A DNA stretch of 64,000 nucleotides from Rhodospirillaceae bacterium (GTDB lineage Bacteria > Pseudomonadota > Alphaproteobacteria > TMED109), in contig CACEBX010000001.1 of the NCBI GenBank assembly GCA_902557845.1, positions 1 to 64,000 on the forward strand, read 5' to 3'. The notes below the pieces were generated by a model. That model did not search any database, had not been told where the DNA came from, and worked only from the letters and a program-made list of their open reading frames with translations. Position numbers and translations under genes: made by a program. Below, in pieces: positions 1 to 9,279 of this stretch. Within the stretch, counting starts at the first letter, position 1. Every line of letters begins with the position of its first letter.

Positions 1-2300
1 TTCCTGATCCAGCTTTTGTAAATGCTCCAGCACCTGAAATGACTCCTGATAACGTATGAGTATTAGAATCCCCTGATGTTAGTGTTATACCGTTAGCTAA
101 CTCTACTGTTCCAGAGCCACTTAAAGATTGGATCGTATCCGTAGCATCTACATCATAGGTTCCTGAATTAATTACATCCGTTGTATCTGCTAAAGTACCA
201 GAAACAGTTAAAGTTCCTGCAGAAACTGTTGTGTCTCCTGTATAAGTATTAGCTCCAGATAATAATAATGTTCCTGTTCCTGATTTTGTTAAAGCCCCTG
301 AGTCAGCAATAATTCCACCATAAGTAAGCGTTGTACTTGAAGAATTTTCTAAAGTTCCTCCACTGGCACCTAGTGATATCCCCCTGTCTGAATTTAGAGT
401 AATGTTAGATGTCGATAATAAACTTCCTCCATTCAAAACTAAAGATCCTGCAGTAGCGCTTGCGGGCGTTTGTCCTAAATTATTGTCAGCACTAATACTT
501 ATCTTTCCTCCAGAAATCGTAGTTGTACCTGAATATGTGTTAGTTCCCCCTAAAACAAGTGTTCCTGCACCTGATTTTGTTAAATTAGCAGATCCTGTGA
601 CCACTCCACTATAAGTTAATTCAGTAGAGGAATTAGCGTTAATCGTACCATTTCCATTCAGTGTAATACCTTTATTGGTCCCTAAAGAAAAAGTTCCAGT
701 TGTGTTTAAAGTTCCTCCATTAAAAATTATATTGTCGGCATCTGCTGATCCTGGAGTAGCTCCGATATTAGCTGAAGATGATATAGCTATTGTTCCAGCC
801 GATAAAGTTGTAGAACCTGAATAAGTATTTGAACCAGAAAGAGTGAGAGTTCCTGCTCCAGCTTTTGAAAGTCCTCCAGCACCTGAAATGACTCCTGATA
901 AAGTTTGATCATTAGAATCTCCTGTTGTAAGTGTTATACCACTGGCTAATTCTATTGCTCCAGAACCATCTAAAGATTGAATTGTGTCTGTGGTATCAAC
1001 ATCATAAGTTCCTGAATTTATTACGTCAGTGCTATCAGAGAGTGTTCCTGAAACAGTTAATTTTCCTGCAGAAATTGTTGTATTACCAGTATAGGTATTG
1101 GCTCCAGACAATGATAAAGTTCCATCACCTGATTTAGTAATTGCCCCAGAACCTGTAACCACTCCACCATAACTTAAGGTTGTACTACTATCTGTGTTTA
1201 TAGTGCCCGTACTACTTAATGTAATTCCCCTATTTGAGTCTAAAGTAAACCCAGAGGTATTATTTAAAGTTCCTCCGCTAAATATAATATTATCTGCATC
1301 TGTTGAACCTGGACTTCCGCTTATATTTGCATCGGAAGCAACTTGAAGCGTTCCGGCAGATAAAGTTGCGCTACCGGTATAACTATTATTTCCAGTAAGA
1401 ACTAATGTGCCCGCCCCTGATTTCGTTAAACCATAGGATCCAGATATTACGCCTCCGTAAGTTAAAGTATCATCAGTATCAACATTTATTGTACTATTGT
1501 TAGTTAAGGATATGCTTTTATTAGTTCCCAAAGTAAATGCTGCTGTAGATCGTAGAGCTCCTCCATTGAGAACTATATCTGTTTCAGCACTTCCAGGCGT
1601 TGCTCCTAAATTATCTGAAGCTGATACAGCTATTGTTCCTGCATTAATATTTATAGCTCCCGTAAATGATGAGTTTGTTCCAGATAATGTTAGGGTTCCA
1701 TTCCCTTGCTTAACTAAAGTACCATTTCCAGAAATTGTTCCTGAAATTGTATTATTACCATTATCCCCAGTAGTTAAAGTAAAAGTATCTGGTATAGAAA
1801 AAGCTCCTGATCCTTCTACAGAAGCAAATGTAACATCATTATCTAGAGTAGAAGTTGCATTATTTCTCAAATGAGGACTGCCAGAAAATGTTCCTTTAAA
1901 AACTAATTCTCCTGCAGAAGAGGTAAAGACTCCGGATATACTATTACTCCCTCCTTGAAAAGTGTAGATTCCTGTACCTTGTTTAGCAAAATTACCACTT
2001 CCAGTGAAATTTCCTGAAATATTTTCACTTCCATTATCACCCCCTGCAGTTAAAGTTCTAGAGCTCGCGATATCTATTGTACCCGCTCCTGTAAGTGACT
2101 GGATAGTATCGTTTGTATTTACATCATAGGTAGATCCAGAATTAACTATAACATCAGTACTATCAGATAAAGTCCCTGAAACTGTTACTGTTCCAGCACT
2201 TATCGTAGTATCACCTGTATAAGTGTTAGCTGCACTTAAAGTAACAGTTCCGGATCCTGATTTAATAAAATTTCCGGATCCAGATATTGCTCCTGAATAG
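1..2300 (-). repeat. Tandem beta-strand repeat region inside tpsA, with A-B-B higher-order period
   Basis: The TYTG-like hallmark recurs about every 270-290 bases (near plus positions 238, 527, 818, 1089, 1376, 1660, 1935 and 2216). Two unit types can be told apart. Type A encodes a stretch like INSGTYDVDATDTIQSLSGSG (1-240, 840-1085, about 2060-2215). Type B encodes a stretch like LGATPGSADADNIIFNGG (310-530, 600-820, 1150-1375, 1440-1665). Reading left to right the order begins A-B-B-A-B-B, a super-period of about 840 bases. Copies are clearly diverged, so recent gene conversion is not obvious. Boundaries are approximate. Confidence 0.8.
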
Positions 2301-3988
2301 GTGGCAGTACCAGATTGATTAAAAGTTGCATCCCCACTTGCAAGTGAAATACTATTTGAAATAGTGCTCCCACTTGCAGAACTTATTGAGGATCCTCCTC
2401 CCAAACTAATAGTACCTGAACCAGATACTGATCCAGAGCCTGGTGTCAGTACCAATCCTCCTGAACCAGACCTTGTAATATTAGCGTTTATGAATATATC
2501 GTTATTTGATTGCAGAGTAAGATCATTACCACTAGAAGAAGATATCGCTGATGAAACAGTTATATCTCCATCTTGAGACCCTCCACCATCTGTTCTAACT
2601 GTTATATTGCTGCTAGCTAAAGCAGAAACTAGAGTAGAAGCACTGATAACTTCATCATCCTCATTTGCTGTGTAATCAGAACTTCCACTTGAAGAAATTT
2701 CTATATTATACGGATCCAATAGCCATTCTCCATCTTTACCTGCAAAGGATTTTGTAGAAACTCTTGAATTATTGATATTTAACTTATATCCAGAGGTTTC
2801 AATTCTTCCTCCATCACCCCCTTCTAGTCCACCCTCTGCTAACAAAGCGCCTTTCACAGTGGTTTTTCCAGATTTATTGTGAATATCTGACCAAACTACA
2901 ATCTCTCCTCCAATTCCATATTTTATGGAAGATGCATCAATTTTTGTATCTTTCTCTACAACTACAGTTTTAGCTTGATATACATCAGGATTAGAATTCT
3001 GCCAGCTTCCACCTACTAAGGCTTGCCCTCCTCCTGTTTTACCTATTACATTTATTACAGATCCTGTTTTTAATGTAATATGTTCGCCAGTTAACTCTAT
3101 TTTTCCTCCAATTGATACTTCAGAGGAGGCTACCATAGTTCCAGAATTTTTTATTTTTCCCTTTTTCGAGGATAAAAATATTTTTCCTCCCTGTTTTGTA
3201 ATACCCTTGGCCTTAATTGTTCCCTTGTTATTGATTACGGCAGATAAAACTTCATCTTTTCCCTCTGAAGAAAGAATAACTGCTCCATCATTTGCATTAA
3301 TTGCATGATTATTTTCTATTAATGAATTTAACGAACCTTTTTCTATGCTGTAATTTATTAATTGGTTTCCATCTAAGGATAATTTAACTTTATCACCAGA
3401 AAGTAATGCAGAAGACCCAGAAGGAGTATTTATAGATCCATTGTTTTCTACTCTATTGGCTATTAATGCTATTGTTCCTCCTTCATAAGCATTTAATTCT
3501 CCATTGTTTTGTACTAAAGAATTGTAATTATTATCTTTTTCGAAAATGTACTTATCATTTAAAAAATTATCAGAACTCATATTCAAGGAGGTAGCAATCA
3601 TTGCTCCTACATCAACTTTCGATCCTCCTTGAAATATAACTCCGCTTGGATTAATAAATATTAATTGGCCGTTTGCCTTTAAACTTCCGTAAATATGGGA
3701 AGGATCATTAGCAAAAACTCTATTTAAAGCCGTAGAAGATCTTCTAGGTTGAAAAAACTCTACACTTGCTTCTTTTCCTATATTAAAAGTTTCCCAATTT
3801 AGAATTACTTTATCTGATGATTGATTAATCGATAAGTTATTATTTTCTTGTTTAATTGTTGCGCTGCCACCTGCAACTGTTCCTCCTGTAGGAAGAGTAT
3901 CTTTATGTATTTCTTGGGATGATAAATTTGACAAAAATAGAGCAGTAGAGACTACTAGAGACATAGATATTTTTGTAAATTTTATCAT
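1..3988 (-). CDS. Two-partner secretion exoprotein (TpsA, filamentous-haemagglutinin type), C-terminus beyond window
   Basis: I read this frame codon by codon and it is open from the ATG at 3988 to the left edge, at least 1329 residues, with no stop. A signal peptide (about residues 1-25, starting MIKFTKISMSLVVSTALFL) precedes a haemagglutination-activity/TPS domain, including the strand INPSGVIFQGG at about residues 112-122. From about residue 560 onward the protein is made of autotransporter-associated beta-strand repeats (L-SG-x-N-T-Y-T-G and SGAGTLTKSGSG type). The family forms surface or secreted beta-helical adhesins exported by a cognate TpsB, which is encoded 35 bases upstream. Composition is more GC-rich than the flanking genes, suggesting repeat-driven bias or transfer. 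The function as an adhesin is inferred; the ligand is unknown. Confidence 0.9.
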   Translation of the reverse strand, partial: MIKFTKISMSLVVSTALFLSNLSSQEIHKDTLPTGGTVAGGSATIKQENNNLSINQSSDKVILNWETFNIGKEASVEFFQPRRSSTALNRVFANDPSHIYGSLKANGQLIFINPSGVIFQGGSKVDVGAMIATSLNMSSDNFLNDKYIFEKDNNYNSLVQNNGELNAYEGGTIALIANRVENNGSINTPSGSSALLSGDKVKLSLDGNQLINYSIEKGSLNSLIENNHAINANDGAVILSSEGKDEVLSAVINNKGTIKAKGITKQGGKIFLSSKKGKIKNSGTMVASSEVSIGGKIELTGEHITLKTGSVINVIGKTGGGQALVGGSWQNSNPDVYQAKTVVVEKDTKIDASSIKYGIGGEIVVWSDIHNKSGKTTVKGALLAEGGLEGGDGGRIETSGYKLNINNSRVSTKSFAGKDGEWLLDPYNIEISSSGSSDYTANEDDEVISASTLVSALASSNITVRTDGGGSQDGDITVSSAISSSSGNDLTLQSNNDIFINANITRSGSGGLVLTPGSGSVSGSGTISLGGGSSISSASGSTISNSISLASGDATFNQSGTATYSGAISGSGNFIKSGSGTVTLSAANTYTGDTTISAGTVTVSGTLSDSTDVIVNSGSTYDVNTNDTIQSLTGAGTIDIASSRTLTAGGDNGSENISGNFTGSGNFAKQGTGIYTFQGGSNSISGVFTSSAGELVFKGTFSGSPHLRNNATSTLDNDVTFASVEGSGAFSIPDTFTLTTGDNGNNTISGTISGNGTLVKQGNGTLTLSGTNSSFTGAININAGTIAVSASDNLGATPGSAETDIVLNGGALRSTAAFTLGTNKSISLTNNSTINVDTDDTLTYGGVISGSYGLTKSGAGTLVLTGNNSYTGSATLSAGTLQVASDANISGSPGSTDADNIIFSGGTLNNTSGFTLDSNRGITLSSTGTINTDSSTTLSYGGVVTGSGAITKSGDGTLSLSGANTYTGNTTISAGKLTVSGTLSDSTDVINSGTYDVDTTDTIQSLDGSGAIELASGITLTTGDSNDQTLSGVISGAGGLSKAGAGTLTLSGSNTYSGSTTLSAGTIAISSSANIGATPGSADADNIIFNGGTLNTTGTFSLGTNKGITLNGNGTINANSSTELTYSGVVTGSANLTKSGAGTLVLGGTNTYSGTTTISGGKISISADNNLGQTPASATAGSLVLNGGSLLSTSNITLNSDRGISLGASGGTLENSSSTTLTYGGIIADSGALTKSGTGTLLLSGANTYTGDTTVSAGTLTVSGTLADTTDVINSGTYDVDATDTIQSLSGSGTVELANGITLTSGDSNTHTLSGVISGAGAFTKAGSG

Positions 3989-4023
3989 TTAAAATTTTAA
4001 GTAAAAACTGTTTCATTTTTTTT

Positions 4024-5772
4024 CTATTTTAAGTTAAAAACACCAAGAAACCAATACCTCCAAGTATCGTCTTTGCCATCACTATTATTTCCAGAACTAG
4101 TCTTTCCTGGATTGCCAGATATCGAATCGGCAACACCTAATTTTAAACTGTAATCATTGCCTGAAAACATATCTAAAAATGCACCCCAACCTTTTAGTGA
4201 ATATTTGTTAGGTGTAGTCATGCTAATATTCAGTAAGTCTTTGTATTGTTTGATGTTTCCATAATCATAGAATAAACCATATTGCATACTATCAAACAAG
4301 TTTATATAAGAACTATTTGGTTTATATCTCAGATCAATACTCACTTTCCTTCCTTCATCACCACTAGCTTCTCCAGAGGGGTAAGCTCTAATTCCTCCAA
4401 TTCCTCCAAGTGTGAATTTTTCTGAACTATCAAGGTTTTGACTAGCTAACTGCATGGAACCTAAAATTTGTAAATCAAGTCTTTCTACGATTCGTTGAAT
4501 ACGAAGAAGTTGAATATAAGTTTTACTAAAACTTCCGTCAGTTTTAGCGCCACTTGAACCCTGATCACTTGATAAATCAGTAGACGCTCCAGATAAATCT
4601 AATTCACCAAAAGATTGTTTAAATAAAGCTTGCATGTATCCCCCAAGAAAAATATTGTCTATATTTTGAAATAAAATACTTGAGTCATAACTTTCAATGA
4701 TTTTATCACTAGTCTCTACTCCAGTAGTCTCATTATACATATCTTTAAGATTATAGCCACCTAAAATGAGCAGTGTTCTTTCTGCGCTTCTTAATATAGG
4801 ATATTTTGCATTAACTGTATAAGTAAAAGCATCTCCTTTAGACTGAGGGCTTGTTTTCAAGTCTTTTCCTATCTTGTACTTTAGCTGATTTAATGATAAT
4901 GTCCCTCTCATACCATCTCTGCCAATTGGGAAGTTATACCCTAGTTTATTTAAACTAAAGTTACCTGTAGGAGCAGTAATCATATTAAACGTAATCTGAT
5001 CTCCTGTTTTAGTAGGATTATTAATAAATACTGTTCCTGTGGCTCTATTTTGACCGGTATACCTATTTCCATAATTATCTAAGAATATTGATCCTGTTGC
5101 AGCAGGTCCTTCACTAGCATCTATTACTATACTTGTTGAGTAAGCATCTTTTCCAGGCTTTAATGTAACCTTAGCGTCTATTCCCGGAACTTCATTAAAG
5201 TTTAATATAGCTCTTTCTAGACCTTTTTGAGTAAACTTTCCCTTCATGCCTTCAATAAAGTAACTCTCTGAAACTCCTTCTCTTAGTCTGAGGTTATTTT
5301 TTTTTATTTCATAAGGTTGCTTACTGTCTAATTTTCCTTCTGATATATAAATTATTATAATTCCATTCTTTACTTCCTGTTCTGGTATATATACTTGAGC
5401 TAAGAAATAACCTTCATCTCTATAAAAATCTTGAATTCTTTTTGCAGCTTTTTGTATGTCATCAAAAGATAAGCTTTTTCCTATTAAATCGGAAATGACA
5501 GCTGTTAGTTGTTTATCCGTAAAACCATTTGTTTGCCCATCAAACTTAAAACCTTTTACCTCAATTTTTTCGCCATTTTGTCCAGAAACTCCATTAATCA
5601 ATTCTTTACCTTCTGGAACTTGAACAGGTAATATATTTACTTTTCTTAACTCTTCCTCAAAGTTTAATAAACTCCCTGCATTGGGAACTGAATAAGAATT
5701 ATATACTATATTAAAGTTAACAAGAAATAGTACTGTTAATGTCCTTTTATTTAAAATTTCAATTATTTTCAT
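4024..5772 (-). CDS. TpsB outer-membrane transporter of two-partner secretion (FhaC/ShlB/HecB family)
   Basis: An Omp85-superfamily pore that recognises the TPS domain of its partner in the periplasm and passes it through the outer membrane. About 582 residues are expected from the ATG at 5772. A longer in-frame reading would run into the tRNA gene, so I reject it. Residues 1-30 look like a signal peptide; a POTRA-type domain lies near residues 71-150 (starting EVKGFKFDG); the rest is a 16-strand-type barrel with the conserved lid-loop motif GGIGGIRAYPSG. It is followed 35 bases downstream by the exoprotein gene, the usual tpsB-tpsA order. A specific substrate beyond the neighbour is not implied. 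Confidence 0.92.
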   Translation of the reverse strand: MKIIEILNKRTLTVLFLVNFNIVYNSYSVPNAGSLLNFEEELRKVNILPVQVPEGKELINGVSGQNGEKIEVKGFKFDGQTNGFTDKQLTAVISDLIGKSLSFDDIQKAAKRIQDFYRDEGYFLAQVYIPEQEVKNGIIIIYISEGKLDSKQPYEIKKNNLRLREGVSESYFIEGMKGKFTQKGLERAILNFNEVPGIDAKVTLKPGKDAYSTSIVIDASEGPAATGSIFLDNYGNRYTGQNRATGTVFINNPTKTGDQITFNMITAPTGNFSLNKLGYNFPIGRDGMRGTLSLNQLKYKIGKDLKTSPQSKGDAFTYTVNAKYPILRSAERTLLILGGYNLKDMYNETTGVETSDKIIESYDSSILFQNIDNIFLGGYMQALFKQSFGELDLSGASTDLSSDQGSSGAKTDGSFSKTYIQLLRIQRIVERLDLQILGSMQLASQNLDSSEKFTLGGIGGIRAYPSGEASGDEGRKVSIDLRYKPNSSYINLFDSMQYGLFYDYGNIKQYKDLLNISMTTPNKYSLKGWGAFLDMFSGNDYSLKLGVADSISGNPGKTSSGNNSDGKDDTWRYWFLGVFNLK

Positions 5773-5796
5773 ACTATCTTTACCTAACTGTGAAAG

Positions 5797-5873
5797 TGGC
5801 GTCCTCGGCAAGATTCGAACTTGCGACCCTCTGCTTAGAAGGCAGATGCTCTATCCAGCTGAGCTACGAGGAC
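5797..5873 (-). tRNA. tRNA-Arg (anticodon TCT)
   Basis: A 77-base cloverleaf including an encoded CCA at 5797-5799. The acceptor stem GTCCTCG pairs with CGAGGAC; the D arm AGCTCAGCTGGATAGAGC, the anticodon loop CTTCTAA with TCT, and the T arm GGTTCGAATC-like sequence are all present. It reads AGA codons. A TATAAT-like -10 sits at 5884-5889 with a weak TTTAAT -35 about 17 bases further up. The 3' end lies 24 bases from the start of tpsB, so the tRNA could be the left boundary of an acquired segment. Confidence 0.95.
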
Positions 5874-5951
5874 TTAGTCAAAAATTATATGTCATTATTT
5901 TTTAAAATTAAAGACTAAATATAATTCAAATTAATATTTAGTATACTATGG

Positions 5952-5979
5952 TTGTTAAATATTTATTGGTATATATAAT
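5952..5979 (+). promoter_or_regulatory. Candidate sigma-70 promoter for egtC-egtB
   Basis: TTGTTA (5952-5957), a 16-base spacer and TATAAT (5974-5979) stand 41 bases before the egtC start. The region is very AT-rich, so chance matches are common; the full TATAAT and the position make it credible but not proven. No clear Shine-Dalgarno precedes the egtC ATG. Confidence 0.4.
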
Positions 5980-6019
5980 TTTATTAAATCTAAATAATTA
6001 AAAAAATAAATAATGTAAA

Positions 6020-6808
6020 ATGTGTAGACATATTGGATACATTGGAAATAAAGAGTTTATTGATAAAATCATTCTTGAAAAAAATCACTCTTTAATAGAT
6101 ATGGCTTTTCAACCAAAAGAAATGGAAAATGCTAAGCTTAATGCTGATGGTTTTGGAATAGGCTGGAACAGCATAGAGAATGAAAAAGGATTTTTTCTTT
6201 ACAAAAACTATATGCCAATTTGGAATGACCCAAACCTTAATTCTTTTGCAAAAAATATTAAGACTAATTTATTGATAGGAAATGTAAGAAGTGCAACTTT
6301 ATTAACTAATATTGGATATCAAAATTCTCACCCATTTGTTTTTGAAAACTTACTCTTTTCTCATAATGGATTTATTGAAAATTTTGAACCTGTAATTAAA
6401 GGAAAGCTTTTAGGTTTATTAGACAATAACCTATTATCTGCAATAAAAGGAAATACTGACTCTGAGTTAATTTTTTTCATAATTATTAATATATATAAAA
6501 AAGAGAAAAGCCTATTAAAAGCAATAAAGAAAACATTACAAATTCTCTCTGAATTATGTAAAGCTGCTATGCTAAATTTTATAATAGCAGAGTTTAAAGG
6601 GACAAAAAACAAACTATATGCAACTAAAACTGCAATAAAATTATCACCACCTTCGCTTTATTATCAGGTCAATAAAAATAAAAGTATTTTTATTTCCTCT
6701 GAAAAACTTGATAAAAAAAAGTGGGCATCAGTAAAAAATAACTCTTTAATAGAATGCAGTAAAAATAAATTTAAAATTATGGATATTAGCAATCTTGCAA
6801 TCAATTAA
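6020..6808 (+). CDS. egtC: EgtC-like class II glutamine amidotransferase
   Basis: In ergothioneine synthesis EgtC hydrolyses gamma-glutamyl-hercynylcysteine sulfoxide, releasing glutamate. The 262-residue protein begins MCRHIGYIG, with Cys2 as the N-terminal nucleophile after Met removal. It carries class II amidotransferase motifs ADGFGIGW (about residue 43), GNVRSATL (about 89), SHPFVFENLLFSHNG (about 104) and GNTDSE (about 141). It overlaps the following egtB gene, and egtD lies further on, which decides between EgtC and a generic YafJ-type amidotransferase. Its presence implies the gamma-glutamylcysteine (mycobacterial-type) route. No egtA or egtE is in the window; glutathione enzymes could supply gamma-glutamylcysteine. 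Confidence 0.85.
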   Translation: MCRHIGYIGNKEFIDKIILEKNHSLIDMAFQPKEMENAKLNADGFGIGWNSIENEKGFFLYKNYMPIWNDPNLNSFAKNIKTNLLIGNVRSATLLTNIGYQNSHPFVFENLLFSHNGFIENFEPVIKGKLLGLLDNNLLSAIKGNTDSELIFFIIINIYKKEKSLLKAIKKTLQILSELCKAAMLNFIIAEFKGTKNKLYATKTAIKLSPPSLYYQVNKNKSIFISSEKLDKKKWASVKNNSLIECSKNKFKIMDISNLAIN

Positions 6809-7943
6809 ATATATTAATACCCTACAAAAAAAGCAAAAAATGATTTTAAATCAATTGCTTAAGATTAATAAACATAATATAAATAAGAAAATACATTCTG
6901 AATTAAGCCCCCTAGGGTGGCACGTATTACACTGTATTTTTGTCGAAGCTACATGGATTAGAAGTTACTTTTATTCAGATGAAACAATTGTAAGCAAATT
7001 TAAACATCTTGCTGATGCTACTAAAATAAACGTAAATAAAAGACATCTTGGGCTTCCTAATGTGCATGATTTAAAAACCTACGCAGAAACTTTTTTCCAT
7101 GAAAATATACTACTTATTAAACAATTATTATCTAGAAAAATAAAAAAGAGGTATACCATAAGCTATATTATTAATTTTCTTAATCAACATCATTCACAAC
7201 ATATAGAAATTATGAACATCATAATAAGCTTACACAATTTAAATTTTAATACAAAATTTAAAGACTTTGCTCAAGAAATTTATCCTAAAGAATATAAATT
7301 TTCTGGAATTGAAATAAGCAAAGGAATTTATAAAGTTGGTGCAAAAAAATTAGCCTTTTCATTTGATAATGAAAATCCAAGACATGAAATATATTTAAAA
7401 AATTATATTATTTCAAAAAAGTTAATTAAAATTTCTGAGTGGTATGCTTTTATGAAAGAAAATGGATACGAAAGAAAAGAGTTTTGGTCTGCCCAAGGAT
7501 GGAAATGGCGTGTTAAAAATAATATAAAATTTCCAATGAATTGGGTTTTTAAAAATAAAAATAATTTTTCACTTTCTACTCCAGATGGATATATTATTCC
7601 AAAAAATAATTTGCCTGTAAGTAATATAAGCAAGTATGAGCTAGAAGCTTTTGCATCTTGGAATAAACTTAGACTACCTCATGAGTTTGAATGGGAGGTA
7701 GCCTCTAATAAATTAGAAGAAAAGTTTAAAGTTTGGGAATGGAGCTCAAATCTTTTTTTTGGTTATAAAAATTTTAAACCTTATCCGTATAAAGAATATT
7801 CTTATCCATGGTTTAATCAAAATTACTTTACTTTAAAAGGTTCTAGTGCTTTTACGTTAAAAGATGTTAGAAGAGAATCTTTTAGAAATTTTTACCAACC
7901 GAATGCTAGATACATTTTTTCAGGTGGTCGTTTGTGCATTTAG
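6795..7943 (+). CDS. egtB: EgtB-like sulfoxide synthase (DinB plus FGE-sulfatase domains)
   Basis: A non-haem iron enzyme that joins hercynine to a cysteine-containing thiol with oxygen. The N-terminal DinB-like domain shows the iron-ligand pattern WHVLHCIFVEATWI (about residues 47-60) and HHSQHIEIM (about 135-143). The C-terminal formylglycine-generating-enzyme-like domain has VWEWSSN (about 314) and RNFYQPNARYIFSGGR (about 364). At 382 residues it is a little shorter than the usual roughly 430. The first start is TTG at 6795, overlapping egtC by 14 bases; an ATG at 6840 is a real alternative. The divergent sequence means the thiol substrate cannot be read off, but the pairing with egtC favours gamma-glutamylcysteine. 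Confidence 0.82.
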   Translation: MQSIKYINTLQKKQKMILNQLLKINKHNINKKIHSELSPLGWHVLHCIFVEATWIRSYFYSDETIVSKFKHLADATKINVNKRHLGLPNVHDLKTYAETFFHENILLIKQLLSRKIKKRYTISYIINFLNQHHSQHIEIMNIIISLHNLNFNTKFKDFAQEIYPKEYKFSGIEISKGIYKVGAKKLAFSFDNENPRHEIYLKNYIISKKLIKISEWYAFMKENGYERKEFWSAQGWKWRVKNNIKFPMNWVFKNKNNFSLSTPDGYIIPKNNLPVSNISKYELEAFASWNKLRLPHEFEWEVASNKLEEKFKVWEWSSNLFFGYKNFKPYPYKEYSYPWFNQNYFTLKGSSAFTLKDVRRESFRNFYQPNARYIFSGGRLCI

Positions 7944-9160
7944 TTTTTTTTAAGATAAATTGATGTTAGTAAACCTAATGTAGAAATTAGCAATAAAAAT
8001 ATAAAAAAGATTTGAAAAGCGCTTTTAATGTCTTGTAGATCAAGCAAAAACCCAAATAGTGGGCCAATAAAAACATCAGGCAAATATCCTATAAATGATA
8101 TTATTCCTACAGCGGCTCCTGTTATAGAACTAGGGATACAAGAATCTTCTAGTAAACTATAAAAAATCCCTCTTAGTGCAAAAACTCCTATCATACTTAT
8201 TGTTAAATTTAAATACACAATAGAGATAATCTCCTTGTCTAGATTAAAAATACTCAAAAAAGCATAAGACACTAACATAAAGAAAAATAAGTATTTAGTA
8301 CAAACTCTTGGTGTAATTTTATCAGCAATAAAACCTGCCAGCAATGCAGCTACAGGCCTAGTATAGGAAAAAATGGTCATTACATATGCAGATTTCTCTT
8401 TGCTAAATTCTAAAATTTCATAAAAGTATAAAGAGTAATAATCTATTGCTTTGTAACAAGTATAAGCGCTAAAAACAATTATTGAAATGCATAATATTGG
8501 TTTTTTATTTTTATAAATTTCGTTGTAATTGTATTTAATTTTTTTATTTTTAGTATGATTTTTTTCCTCTTTAAAAAAAAATAAAATTATTATTGATGAT
8601 AGAAAAGTTACAAATGAATAAAAAAATATTACTAAAGCCAATGGCGATAGGCTTATGGAAATAATATTTTTTAAAAAATCTAATAAAGTATTACTTGTAT
8701 AAAGAAGCACCGCGACGGATGCACATAAAGAAGCTACTAAACCTCTTCCAGCTTCGAGAGCACCGAAAGAAGCACCCTGATTGTTTCCAGCTATAGATCG
8801 AGTTGCTTTTATAAGAGCCGCCCAGAAAAAGAGAATAGTAGTTATGCCCCAATATCCAAATAAAAAATATAAGCCATAAATATTCGGATTTGTCATGTAG
8901 AAAACTCCACCTAAGGAGGTCATAAATAAAGAAAAAAACAGTAAATATTTAGGTGTCACTTTATCTGCTATATATCCTCCAGGCAAATAACTAAGAAAAG
9001 CAGTAATTCCATAGATACTAAACGCTATACCTAGCTGCATGTTAGTATAATAATAATCTTCTAATAGTGATGGTCTAAAAAATCTTATTACATGAAATGG
9101 CAGAGCAAATATTAGCTCACCTGCAATTATTAAAAAGACTAATGGTAATATTTTTTTCAT
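7940..9160 (-). CDS. Major facilitator superfamily transporter, substrate unknown
   Basis: A 406-residue protein with about twelve hydrophobic segments and the MFS loop motif GGYIADKVTPKYLL between helices 2 and 3, repeated in the second half as AGFIADKITPRVC. The GYWGITTILFFWAALIKATR stretch resembles the organophosphate/YihN-NarK-like branch of MFS. It is the only gene between egtB (4-base convergent overlap) and egtD (divergent, 119-base gap), so ergothioneine or precursor transport is an attractive guess. The sequence gives no direct support for a substrate. Confidence 0.8.
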   Translation of the reverse strand: MKKILPLVFLIIAGELIFALPFHVIRFFRPSLLEDYYYTNMQLGIAFSIYGITAFLSYLPGGYIADKVTPKYLLFFSLFMTSLGGVFYMTNPNIYGLYFLFGYWGITTILFFWAALIKATRSIAGNNQGASFGALEAGRGLVASLCASVAVLLYTSNTLLDFLKNIISISLSPLALVIFFYSFVTFLSSIIILFFFKEEKNHTKNKKIKYNYNEIYKNKKPILCISIIVFSAYTCYKAIDYYSLYFYEILEFSKEKSAYVMTIFSYTRPVAALLAGFIADKITPRVCTKYLFFFMLVSYAFLSIFNLDKEIISIVYLNLTISMIGVFALRGIFYSLLEDSCIPSSITGAAVGIISFIGYLPDVFIGPLFGFLLDLQDIKSAFQIFFIFLLLISTLGLLTSIYLKKN

Positions 9161-9279
9161 AATTTTATTTTATTAATAATTAATTGTAATCTATACAAAA
9201 CATTAAATGAAAATAAAATATTTTATTAATTATAACTTTATGTTACTTATAATTTTTATATTTTATTGGAAATAATACT

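Noticed and set aside
1-2300. Regularly spaced similar blocks that could suggest a CRISPR array
   Set aside because: Spacing is about 280 bases, copies are diverged, and the blocks are translated in one long open frame as beta-strand repeats. There are no short identical repeats with unique spacers and no cas genes.
402-2576. Several open frames on the plus strand opposite tpsA (for example 402-614, 1497-1874, 2364-2576)
   Set aside because: They are proline-rich mirror images of the glycine/serine/threonine-rich repeat coding on the other strand. They have no ribosome-binding sites and no family resemblance.
9161-9279. Operator or riboswitch between the MFS gene and egtD
   Set aside because: I found no palindrome or conserved aptamer element; only AT-rich sequence compatible with two back-to-back promoters.
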